Positions 31,374 through 38,791 of a stretch of DNA of 64,000 nt are shown one piece after another. The DNA lies in the NCBI GenBank assembly GCA_947577075.1, contig CANPTW010000001.1, positions 62,001 to 126,000 of the forward strand. The letters run 5' to 3'. Every line of letters starts with the position of its first letter. Position 1 is the first letter of the stretch. Origin of the DNA: an uncultured Oscillibacter sp. GTDB lineage: Bacteria; Bacillota; Clostridia; Oscillospirales; Oscillospiraceae. The notes under the pieces were generated by a model. It ran no database searches, was not told the DNA's origin, and was given only the letters and a program-made list of their open reading frames with translations. The translations under genes were made by a program, and so were the position numbers.

Positions 31374-32542
31374 GCCGGTATCCTCCGCAATTCGCTCCGC
31401 TCGATCTGCTCTAAGTAAATGGCCTCCACCCGCTGGGCAAAGCGCTGGGCGGAGTACTCCTCGCCCGTCTCCCGGGCGCTGCGCCGCAGGTCCTCCCTCC
31501 GGTGGGGCCGGGAGAGGAAGAGGTCCAGCTTCGCCCGGAAGTCCGCCTCGCCGCGGTACTGCCAGCCGTTTTCGCCGTCCCGGACCACGCCGGCGAGGCA
31601 GGGGTCCGCCCGGCACAGCACCGGCACCCCGGCGGCCAGGGCCTCGGCGTAGGTCAGCCCCTGAGTCTCGCTGGTGGAGGCGCTGACGAAGAGGTCCCCC
31701 AGCTGATACCAGTCCGCCACCTGATCCGCCGGGACCATCCCGGCGAAGACCACGTCCGGGACCCCCAGCCCCAGGCCGGCGGCGACGCCCTCCAGCCGCT
31801 GGCGGTCCGGTCCGCCGCCCACTACCAGAAGGGTGACGCCGCCGGGGCCCAGGTTCGCCCGGAAGCGGATCAGCTCGTCAATGCGCTTTTCCTCGGCCAG
31901 GCGCCCCACATAGACCAGGACCGTTCGGTCCCGGGGGATGTCCAGGCTGGCCCGGAGGACGGCGCACCGCAGGGGGTCCGGCTCCCCCCGGAACCGCCGG
32001 AGGTCAATGCCGGAGGGAACCACGAAGACCGGCTTCTGCACGCCGTAGCCCTGGAGGAGCAGGCGCACCTTTCCCGTGGGGGCGATCAGGCAGTCCGTGT
32101 GAGAGGCGGCCCAGCGGGTGAAGATGGCGGCGGCCTTTTTCCCGAAATGGACGCTGGGGGAGAAGTAGTGGGTGTAATCCTCATACACCGTGTGATAGGT
32201 GTGTACCAGGGGAATATCCAGCTCCTCGGCAATGCGCCGGGCCAGGAAGAAGGTGGAGAACTCGCACTGGGAGTGGACCACATCCGGGCCCCACTCCACC
32301 AGCTTCCGGACCCACCGGCCGGCCAGGGCCGTCCGCAGCCGTGCGCCGGGGTAAACCAGGCCCGCCGCCACGGAGCCCAGGTACGTCACGCCGTCCCGCT
32401 CATAGGACCGGCGGTTCTGGGAGAGGGTCAGCACCCGGACCTCATGCCCCCGGGCTTCCAGCTCCCGCCGGAGATTCTTCACCGAGGTGACGACGCCGTT
32501 CACCGCGGGGATGTACCAGTCGGATGTAATCAAAATTTTCAT
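31370..32542 (-). CDS. GT4 glycosyltransferase (diacylglycerol glucosyltransferase-like)
   Basis: A 390-residue GT-B enzyme starting MKILITSDWYIPAVNGVVTS, the hallmark start of the alpha-monoglucosyl-diacylglycerol synthase group. It then has HTYHTVYEDYTHYF, VPSGIDLRRF, VYVGRLAEEKRIDEL and the E-x7-E motif SETQGLTYAEALAAG. The likely role is the first hexose transfer to diacylglycerol for membrane glycolipid; the acceptor is inferred. The ATG at 32542 has GAGG 6 bases upstream. It heads an operon with the TVP38-like gene. Confidence 0.88.
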   Translation of the reverse strand: MKILITSDWYIPAVNGVVTSVKNLRRELEARGHEVRVLTLSQNRRSYERDGVTYLGSVAAGLVYPGARLRTALAGRWVRKLVEWGPDVVHSQCEFSTFFLARRIAEELDIPLVHTYHTVYEDYTHYFSPSVHFGKKAAAIFTRWAASHTDCLIAPTGKVRLLLQGYGVQKPVFVVPSGIDLRRFRGEPDPLRCAVLRASLDIPRDRTVLVYVGRLAEEKRIDELIRFRANLGPGGVTLLVVGGGPDRQRLEGVAAGLGLGVPDVVFAGMVPADQVADWYQLGDLFVSASTSETQGLTYAEALAAGVPVLCRADPCLAGVVRDGENGWQYRGEADFRAKLDLFLSRPHRREDLRRSARETGEEYSAQRFAQRVEAIYLEQIERSELRRIPA

Positions 32543-32650
32543 GGCAGACCTCGCTTCTCTTGTCTCAAGTATATTACGGAACAGCCGGGCGGAATTCTTC
32601 AAAATCCGGAGCAAAATTTTCGCCTGTGTTATTGTACTATCGTATTAGCA

Positions 32651-32679
32651 ATAATAATACAGTTAATACAGCTTGTCAA
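32651..32679 (-). promoter_or_regulatory. Sigma-A promoter of the GT4-TVP38 operon
   Basis: Minus strand TTGACA, 17 bases, TATTAT, ~110 bases before the GT4 ATG. About 75 bases further upstream is a 9-bp inverted repeat GTTACAAAA...TTTTGTAAC (32754-32780). Confidence 0.7.
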
Positions 32680-32832
32680 GCCCCCGGGGAATTTTTTTCG
32701 GGACGGGACCCGGCCTCTTGCCCGTAAGCATACTCCGCCTCTTGGAAAAGAGCGTTACAAAAAAAGTACAGTTTTGTAACCCCTCGTAATTTTTTCCGGT
32801 TTCCCGGAGGATGAAAAAACGCCCTGTCTCCA

Positions 32833-32860
32833 TTGACAAGGCGGCGGATTTGTGTATAAT
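32833..32860 (+). promoter_or_regulatory. Strong sigma-A promoter of the antisense RNA
   Basis: TTGACA, 16 bases, TATAAT, both hexamers perfect; start expected near 32867. Confidence 0.85.
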
Positions 32861-32866
32861 GAAGAT

Positions 32867-32957
32867 AGAAGGACTCCGCTGTATGGCGGTCAGCCCTATG
32901 CAATCAACTCATGAAGTTGACCGTTCGGGTTGCAGCCGGACGGTCAACACGCTTTTA
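32867..32957 (+). ncRNA. Candidate antisense antitoxin RNA, ~90 nt
   Basis: Bounded by a perfect-hexamer promoter (32833-32860) and an intrinsic terminator: a 9-bp stem GTTGACCGT...ACGGTCAAC (32916-32948), then ACGCTTTT. A second small hairpin (CCGC...GCGG) lies near the 5' end. No reading frame with a ribosome site is present. It runs opposite to, and overlaps, the 3' end of the 28-codon peptide gene, the arrangement of known type I antitoxins such as RatA of B. subtilis. Confidence 0.65.
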
Positions 32958-33030
32958 TGGTGAGTATGTAGGCCCAAAAGGCCAGACACACCAGAAACCG
33001 GAGTACAACGTACAACCGTCTCTTCCACAC
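32944..33030 (-). CDS. Candidate type I toxin: 28-residue hydrophobic peptide
   Basis: GTG start at 33030 with GGGGGTGA about 6 bases upstream; 28 codons. The peptide has a basic start (MWKRRLY), one hydrophobic span of about 18 residues (VVLRFLVCLAFWAYILTI) and a short KAC end, like small membrane toxins of type I systems. A perfect promoter lies ~60 bases upstream, and its 3' end overlaps an antisense RNA transcribed from the other strand. A second in-frame GTG 9 bases earlier sits too close to the ribosome site. I cannot assign it to a named toxin family. Too short for ordinary gene callers. Confidence 0.6.
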   Translation of the reverse strand: MWKRRLYVVLRFLVCLAFWAYILTIKAC

Positions 33031-33098
33031 AAGCCTCACCCCCTTTCACAAGGGAGTGGCCAACCGCCTTTTTATGCAGCGGCGTCCTTCCTCATGCC

Positions 33099-33127
33099 AT
33101 CATACCACCGACGCCGTATCTTGTCAA
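33099..33127 (-). promoter_or_regulatory. Sigma-A promoter of the candidate toxin
   Basis: Minus strand TTGACA, 17 bases, TATGAT; start expected near 33092, giving a ~60-base leader. Confidence 0.8.
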
Positions 33128-33132
33128 ATTCC

Positions 33133-33156
33133 GGGCCCCTTGGGGGCCCTTTCTTT
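33133..33156 (+). terminator. Plus-strand terminator upstream of the toxin promoter
   Basis: GGGCCCC...GGGGCCC stem followed by TTTCTTT. It would stop plus-strand transcription entering the repeat element at 33166. Confidence 0.6.
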
Positions 33157-33165
33157 ATGCCATGG

Positions 33166-33357
33166 TATAGTCAGCACAGTTGAAAAGAGTCCAAAGGATT
33201 CTTTTCCATACGGCGCTGTTTTACAGCGCCGTAAGCCGCGTGAGCGGCTCACGGTGCTTGACTTCATAGGAAACGCACAGGCGCTTTGCGCCCCGGCGGA
33301 CCTATGGCCCGCCGGTTGAAAAGAAGTGTATACTTCTTTTCAGCTGCGTTGACTATA
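33166..33357. mobile_element. 192-bp MITE-like element with 23-bp terminal inverted repeats
   Basis: Both ends begin TATAGTCA and run into TGAAAAGA; 20 of 23 terminal bases match in inverse orientation. Next to each end a second, internal hairpin repeats the TGAAAAGA sequence (GAAAAGA...TCTTTTC). The interior holds further hairpins (GGCGCTG...CAGCGCC; GCCGC...). No coding frame is present. A related end module lies at 7364-7412. No transposase is in the window. Confidence 0.6.
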
Positions 33358-33408
33358 ACACGGGAATCTGTCCAGCTTCTTTCCGAAATCTAACGGTTTT
33401 GACAGATT

Positions 33409-33454
33409 GAAAAACCAGGCCCCGCCGGAGGGACTGCCCGGACCGGCGGGGCCT
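33409..33454 (-). terminator. Terminator of the ABC transporter operon
   Basis: Minus strand AGGCCCCGCCGG with CCGGCGGGGCCT, then GGTTTTTC, 15 bases past the permease stop. Confidence 0.9.
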
Positions 33455-33468
33455 GAAAAGAGAGGGAC

Positions 33469-35502
33469 TCAGCTGTTCCCGCTCACCAGGCGGCTGTAGG
33501 CCCGGGCCGTCCAGGCGAAGACCAGGGCGTAGATCACGCAGAAGACCGCCAGAGTCCCCGCCGTGCAGAGGGCGAAGAGCTTCACGTCGCGGAGGTTGAA
33601 CAGCTCCATCATCTTGGAGAGCATGGGGAACGCCACGAGAATATGGAGGGCCGCCGCCCCCAGGGGCAGGAAGAACACCAACAGAATCTGGCTGTGGATG
33701 GAGGCGTTGACCTCCCGCCGGCTCATGCCCACCTGTCGGAGAATCAGGAAGCGCTTCTGGTCCTCGTAGCCCTCGGAGATCTGCTTATAATAGATGATGA
33801 GCACCGTGGCCAGCAGGAAGAGAATCCCCAGGAAGACCCCCAGGAACAGGAAGCCGCCGTACATGGCATAGTACTCCTGGGCCTGGTCCTGCTTGCTGGT
33901 GAAGCCAACGCCCTCGTCCCGTTTGCTCAGGTCCAGGACCAGCCGCTCCGCCTGGGCCAGCTTCGCCTGGTAGTCCTCCCCGGCCAGGTTCATCTGCACC
34001 CGGAACTGCCGGGCGCTGCGGGAGGTGTCCAGGTCCATGATCCTGGCCGCCGTCTCACGGTCCGCCACCACCAGGAAGAGGGTCGAGTCCTCCTTGCCCA
34101 GCAGGGAGGTGGTGGCGTGGTGGATGGTCTCCGTGATCTGTTCCCGGACGTGGAAGGAGTAAGCGACGCTGTCGGCGCCGGTCTCCTTGGGGACGTCCTC
34201 CGGATAGTCGGGAAAGTAGCTGGTTATGGTGAAGTCCTCCGGGAAGTCCGGGAGATTCCGGGGGCAGGCCAGAACCTCGTCCGGGGCCAGGATATAGTCG
34301 CTTCCGGTGAGGCGGTTGTAGTCCTCCGCCGTCACCACCTCCACCTCCGTGCGGAGGCAGTTGGCGACCAGGTTCAGGGAGACTACCCCGTCCCGCACGC
34401 CGCAGTAGACCCAGTAACGGGTGTAGTACCGGGAGTCCATGAAGCCCCCGGAGCTTTCGGCGGCGGCGTGGACCTCCGTCATGTGGTCCATGGGGTCCCC
34501 GGGCATGTTCTCCAGGTCCTGGACAAACTCAATGTCATAGGGAAACATCTCATTCAGGGCGTTCTCCAGGCCGATGTAGATGGCCAGGGTGGTGGACACC
34601 GTCACCAGCACCATGGTGGAGAGGATGCAGATGCTGGCCAGGCCCACGGCGTTCTGCTTCATCCGGTACAGGAGGCCGGAGACGGCGGTGAAGTGCCGGG
34701 TCTGGTAGTAGAATTTCGGATCGGCCCGGAGGCGCTTCAGAATCGCGATGGACCCGGCGGTAAACAGGCAATAGGTGCCGAGGATGACCAGGATCACCGC
34801 GACGAAGAACCACAGCATGGCCTCGATGGGATTTTTTGTTGCGATGGCCAGGAAGTAGCCGCCCCCCAGGGTCAGCACCCCCAGGATGACCAGCAGCCAC
34901 TTCGTCCGGGGCTCCCGCTCCCCCGCCGAGGCGCTGTGGAGCAGCTCCACCGGCCTGGCCCGGCCCACCTGCCAGAGGTTGCGGATCAGGGTCAGCAGGA
35001 ACAGGAGGCCGAAGAGCGAGACGGTCTCCCAGACGCCCAGGAAGGAAATCTCCATCCCGAACTGGGCGGGGATGCGGGCCAGCTTTAAAAGGAGCAGGAC
35101 CACGGCCTTGGAGAAGAGAATCCCCAGGAGGATGCCCCCCGCCAGGGTGACGGCGGCGCAGAATAGAGTCTCCCAGAAGCACATCCGGGCAATGTGCCGC
35201 TTTTCAAGCCCCAGGATGTTGTACAGGCCCAGCTCCCGCCGGCGGCGCTTCATGACGAAGCTGTTGGCGTAGAGCAGGATCACCGCCGAGAGCCCCGCCG
35301 CCACCAGGCAGCCCACCCCGGCCAGGGACTTGAGGTACATGGCCCCCCGGACGCTGTCCAGGCCGTGGTTATAGGCCAGGAACAGCAGGATGTAGTACAT
35401 GGCCGCCGTCACCACGCAGGAGAGGAGGTAGGGCCCGTAAAACCGCCCGTTCCTGGCCAGGTTCACCAGGGCCAGGCGGGGGAAGAAGCCGGACTTACGC
35501 AC
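33469..35502 (-). CDS. BceB-like FtsX-family ABC transporter permease
   Basis: A ~677-residue permease with the BceB plan: TM1-4, two more pairs, a large extracellular domain (about residues 335-515) and three C-terminal helices with FtsX features. The N-terminal RRRRELGLYNILGLEKRHIA segment is the usual coupling-helix region. Such transporters, with a BceA ATPase, confer resistance to bacitracin-like peptides and sense flux. I chose GTG at 35502 (GGTGA 5 bases upstream); GTG at 35511 is possible but too close to its ribosome site. It overlaps the ATPase gene by 8 bases. Confidence 0.9.
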   Translation of the reverse strand: MRKSGFFPRLALVNLARNGRFYGPYLLSCVVTAAMYYILLFLAYNHGLDSVRGAMYLKSLAGVGCLVAAGLSAVILLYANSFVMKRRRRELGLYNILGLEKRHIARMCFWETLFCAAVTLAGGILLGILFSKAVVLLLLKLARIPAQFGMEISFLGVWETVSLFGLLFLLTLIRNLWQVGRARPVELLHSASAGEREPRTKWLLVILGVLTLGGGYFLAIATKNPIEAMLWFFVAVILVILGTYCLFTAGSIAILKRLRADPKFYYQTRHFTAVSGLLYRMKQNAVGLASICILSTMVLVTVSTTLAIYIGLENALNEMFPYDIEFVQDLENMPGDPMDHMTEVHAAAESSGGFMDSRYYTRYWVYCGVRDGVVSLNLVANCLRTEVEVVTAEDYNRLTGSDYILAPDEVLACPRNLPDFPEDFTITSYFPDYPEDVPKETGADSVAYSFHVREQITETIHHATTSLLGKEDSTLFLVVADRETAARIMDLDTSRSARQFRVQMNLAGEDYQAKLAQAERLVLDLSKRDEGVGFTSKQDQAQEYYAMYGGFLFLGVFLGILFLLATVLIIYYKQISEGYEDQKRFLILRQVGMSRREVNASIHSQILLVFFLPLGAAALHILVAFPMLSKMMELFNLRDVKLFALCTAGTLAVFCVIYALVFAWTARAYSRLVSGNS

Positions 35503-36262
35503 GGGGCTCACCGCCTTGCGTCAGCACCGTCAGGGTGTCGGAGATTTTGGCGAACTGGGCCTCGGCGCTCTGGCCGCCCCGGTAGAGCTGGTGATAGACC
35601 TGCCCGTCCCGGAGGAAGAGGACCCGCCCGGCGTGGCTGGCGGCTTTCACGGAGTGGGTGACCATGAGGATGGTCTGGCCGCTCCGGTTGATCTCCCCGA
35701 AGAGCTCCAGCAGATTGTCGGAGGCCCGGGAGTCCAGAGCCCCGGTGGGCTCGTCGGCCAGGACGATCTGGGGGTCCGTGATGAGGGCCCGGGCCACCGC
35801 CGCCCGCTGCTTCTGCCCGCCGGAGACCTCGTAGGGGTATTTGGCCAGGAGCTCGGAGATGCCCAGCTGGGCCGCGATGGGCTGGAGCTTCTGCCGCATC
35901 TCCCGGTAGTCCTTCCCCGCCAGGACCAGGGGGAGAAAGATGTTGTCCTGAAGGGAAAACGTGTCCAGCAGGTTGAAGTCCTGGAACACGAAGCCCAGGT
36001 GGGACCGGCGGAAGGCCGCCAGGTCCCGCTCCCGGATGTCCGAGAGGGCCCGGCCGCCCAGGAAGACCTCTCCGGCGGTGGGCCGGTCCAGGGCCGCCAG
36101 GATATTTAATAAGGTGGTCTTGCCGGAGCCGGACTCGCCCATAATGGCCACGTACTCCCCGGGCTCCACGGAGAAATTCACGTCCGCCAGGGCGGTGACC
36201 TGACTTCCGCCGAAGCGGGTGGTGTAGATTTTTTGAAGATGCTGTACTTCCAGTAACGACAT
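35495..36262 (-). CDS. BceA-like ABC transporter ATP-binding protein
   Basis: A 255-residue ATPase with Walker A GESGSGKTTLLN, the Q-loop in VFQDFNLLD, signature VSGGQKQRAAVARAL, Walker B IVLADEPTGALD and the switch His in VTHSVKAA. This is the MacB/BceA subfamily that partners FtsX-type permeases. The ATG at 36262 has AGAGGAGG 8 bases upstream. Its promoter, at 36380-36448, carries tandem operator repeats, and the divergent operon beyond encodes a two-component system, a typical peptide-resistance arrangement. Confidence 0.95.
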   Translation of the reverse strand: MSLLEVQHLQKIYTTRFGGSQVTALADVNFSVEPGEYVAIMGESGSGKTTLLNILAALDRPTAGEVFLGGRALSDIRERDLAAFRRSHLGFVFQDFNLLDTFSLQDNIFLPLVLAGKDYREMRQKLQPIAAQLGISELLAKYPYEVSGGQKQRAAVARALITDPQIVLADEPTGALDSRASDNLLELFGEINRSGQTILMVTHSVKAASHAGRVLFLRDGQVYHQLYRGGQSAEAQFAKISDTLTVLTQGGEPRA

Positions 36263-36379
36263 ATCGCTGTCCTCCTCTTGGGTGATTGGAAAAAGGGGTT
36301 GTGAGATACGGCGGAAGCCCCCGGAAGGGGCCGCTCCCCGCCGAAGCTCACAGGCGGCTTCCGCCGGCTGCATGAGCTG

Positions 36380-36454
36380 ATTATAGCAGGCGCGGACCCG
36401 GGCCGCCATAGCGTTACCTTACAGTTTGGGGGCGGCGTCTTACAGTTTTGTAAG
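36380..36454 (-). promoter_or_regulatory. ABC-operon promoter with tandem CTTACAGTTT operators
   Basis: Minus strand -10 TATAAT (36380-36385); the -35 position is non-consensus. Immediately upstream are direct repeats CTTACAGTTT at 36418-36427 and 36439-36448, exactly 21 bp apart, the second forming the palindrome CTTACAGTTTTGTAAG. A weak -35 with abutting two-turn direct repeats is typical for OmpR-type activation. Confidence 0.7.
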
Positions 36455-36540
36455 ATACGGCCCGGCGGGGAACGCACCGGGACAAAAATCAGAGGTAAAA
36501 ATCCGGTTAAGAAACACTACCCAAACGCGGAAAAACGTGG

Positions 36541-36546
36541 TATGAT
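36541..36546 (+). promoter_or_regulatory. Candidate -10 of the lipoprotein-TCS operon
   Basis: TATGAT 79 bases before the lipoprotein ATG, without a recognisable -35. Confidence 0.4.
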
Positions 36547-36625
36547 AGGACATTAGAGTTTAAGGGCCGGTTTTGAGGCGCCTGGAAGGGAGCCGAAATC
36601 CGCTCTGCGGCAAGGAGGCGGCGCA

Positions 36626-37987
36626 ATGGGAAAGAGAATCGGAGCTTTGGCGGCGGCGCTGCTGCTGTCCGCCGCCCTCAGCGGCTGCGGCGGCCTGTCC
36701 GTTGAGTTCAACCCGGAGGAGCTTTACGCCCTGCCGGAGCTGCCCGCCAAATACACGGAGCTCAATGCCCGGCTTAACGAGCTTTTGGAGGACGGCGCGG
36801 AGTATGCCGCCCCCGCCTCCGGCACGAACATCCAGCCCGTCCAGCTGACGGACCTGGACGGAGACGGCCAGCAGGAGGCCGTGGCCTTTTTCCGCAAGGC
36901 GGAGGACGAGCGGCCCCTGAAAATCTATATTTTCTCCGCCAAGGGGGACAGCTATGAGCAGTCCGCCGTCATCGAGGGCAGCGGCACCTCGGTGTACAGC
37001 GTGGTGTACGCCGACCTGGACGGGGACGGCCGGACGGAGCTCATTGTGGGCTGGCGGGTCAACGCCGAGCTTCAGGCCCTTTCGGTTTACGCCCTGGACC
37101 CCGTCGGCCCCCAGGAGCTTCTGCGCAGCGTCAGCTACGTCCGGTACGCCAACGTCGATCTGGACCGGGACGGGCTTCAGGAGCTGGTGGTCTTCCACGC
37201 CGACGAAGAAGGCGGCGGCGTGGCGGATTACTACGACTGGCAGGAGGGCGGAACCCTCCAAAGCGTGTCCTCCGCCCGCCTCTCCGTCACCATGGCGGAG
37301 CTGAACCAGGGGCGGGTGGTATCCGGGGCCCTGCGGAACGGATTGCCGGCGGTGTTCGTCACCGGCGTTACCACCCCGGTATCCTCCGAATTGGCGGCGG
37401 CGGCCGTCACCGACATTCTGGTCGCCCCGGAGCGGGAACTGGCCAACGCCGCCCTTTCCAGCACCACCGGCGTCACCAGCGCGGTCAACGCCTTCAGGGG
37501 CCTCTATCCCATGGATATCAACGGGGACGGCGCCATCGAGGTGCCCAGCCCCGCCGCGGCCCCCCGCGGCGGCGAGTTCGACCAGCGCGTCGACTGGAAG
37601 AGCTACAACGGCGCGGGCGAGGCGGAGGTGGTCCTGCGGACCTACCACAATATGGAGGACGGCTGGTATCTCCAGCTCCCCGAGTCCTGGACCGACCGGG
37701 TGGAGGCGGAGCGCAGCGCCACGGGAAGCGACGCCGGCGTCACCTTCTACGTTTTGGACGAGGCGGGCGTCCGGGGGGCCGCCATCCTGCGCATCACCGC
37801 CCTCACCGGCACGGGCCGGGAGGTCCGGGCCACCCGGGGGAACCGCTTCCCCCTCAGCCGCCAATCCGATATCATCTACACCGCCGAGCTGCCGGAAAAC
37901 CCGCCCTGGGACCAGGCCATGACGGCGGAGGAGGTCCGGGGGGCCTTCAGCCTGATTGCCAGGGAGTGGATTCCCGGCGACAACTGA
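36626..37987 (+). CDS. Lipoprotein with repeated D-x-D-x-D-G (FG-GAP/VCBS-like) motifs
   Basis: A 453-residue exported lipoprotein: signal peptide with lipobox LSAALSGC (Cys ~20). It has at least three Ca-binding-like loops in beta-propeller-type repeats (DLDGDGQQEAV, DLDGDGRTELI, DLDRDGLQELV) and a fourth, DINGDGAIEV. The C-terminal ~150 residues form a separate domain (GWYLQLPESWTDRV...). AAGGAGG is 7 bases before the ATG. It heads an operon with a response regulator and kinase, so it may be a sensor accessory or a target of that system; function unknown. Confidence 0.82.
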   Translation: MGKRIGALAAALLLSAALSGCGGLSVEFNPEELYALPELPAKYTELNARLNELLEDGAEYAAPASGTNIQPVQLTDLDGDGQQEAVAFFRKAEDERPLKIYIFSAKGDSYEQSAVIEGSGTSVYSVVYADLDGDGRTELIVGWRVNAELQALSVYALDPVGPQELLRSVSYVRYANVDLDRDGLQELVVFHADEEGGGVADYYDWQEGGTLQSVSSARLSVTMAELNQGRVVSGALRNGLPAVFVTGVTTPVSSELAAAAVTDILVAPERELANAALSSTTGVTSAVNAFRGLYPMDINGDGAIEVPSPAAAPRGGEFDQRVDWKSYNGAGEAEVVLRTYHNMEDGWYLQLPESWTDRVEAERSATGSDAGVTFYVLDEAGVRGAAILRITALTGTGREVRATRGNRFPLSRQSDIIYTAELPENPPWDQAMTAEEVRGAFSLIAREWIPGDN

Positions 37988-38097
37988 GGACGGACCCGCG
38001 TTCCCGCCGGGGCGGCCGGCCGTGCCCCGGAGCACGGGGCTTGACACATGCCGGGACAGTTCCCCGGAATGGAGCAGAATGGAAAGGAATGGACGCC

Positions 38098-38787
38098 ATG
38101 AAAAAAGTGTTGGTTTTAGAGGATGAGGCCAGCATCCGCGGCTTTATCGTCATCAATCTGCGCCGGGCCGGTTACGACGTGATCGAGGCGGAAAACGGCG
38201 AACAGGCCCTGGAGCTCCTCCGGGAGAATCCGGACGCCCGGGTGGCTTTGCTGGACATCATGCTTCCCGGCATCGACGGGTTCGAGGTCTGCCGCCGCAT
38301 CCGGGCCACCAACAGCCGGATCGGCATCATCATGCTCACCGCCCGCTCCCAGGAGATGGACAAGGTGACGGGCCTCATGACCGGGGCGGACGACTATGTG
38401 ACCAAGCCCTTTTCCCCGGCGGAGCTCACCGCCCGGGTGGACGCTCTGGTCCGCCGCTCCGGCGGCGAGGAGCCGGTCCAGGTCACCGGAGAGCTGAGCC
38501 AGCCTCCCTTCCTGCTGAACACCCGGAACCGCACCCTGGAGAAGAACGGCCAGCGGATCAAGCTGACTCAGGTGGAATACTCCATCATGCGGGTCTTCAT
38601 GGAAAACCCCGGCAAGGCCCTCTCCCGGGAGGAGATTCTGGACATGGTCTGGGGCCGGGATTACTTTGGGGAGCTGAAGATCGTGGATGTGAACATCCGC
38701 CGCCTCCGGCTGAAAATCGAGGACAACGTCCAGAACCCCGCGTATATCACCACCGTCTGGGGCTATGGCTACAAGTGGGGGCTGTGA
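38098..38787 (+). CDS. OmpR/PhoB-family response regulator
   Basis: A 229-residue regulator. The receiver domain (1-120) has the acidic pair LEDEAS, the phospho-acceptor Asp in ALLDIMLPGIDG, Thr in MLTARS and Lys in YVTKPFSP. The DNA-binding winged helix has LTQVEYSIMRVFMENPG and the conserved end VDVNIRRLRLKIED, then VWGYGYKW. AAAGGA lies 9 bases before the ATG. Co-transcribed with the kinase downstream, it is the likely binder of the CTTACAGTTT direct repeats before the divergent ABC operon (inference). Confidence 0.95.
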   Translation: MKKVLVLEDEASIRGFIVINLRRAGYDVIEAENGEQALELLRENPDARVALLDIMLPGIDGFEVCRRIRATNSRIGIIMLTARSQEMDKVTGLMTGADDYVTKPFSPAELTARVDALVRRSGGEEPVQVTGELSQPPFLLNTRNRTLEKNGQRIKLTQVEYSIMRVFMENPGKALSREEILDMVWGRDYFGELKIVDVNIRRLRLKIEDNVQNPAYITTVWGYGYKWGL

Positions 38788-38791
38788 CGGA

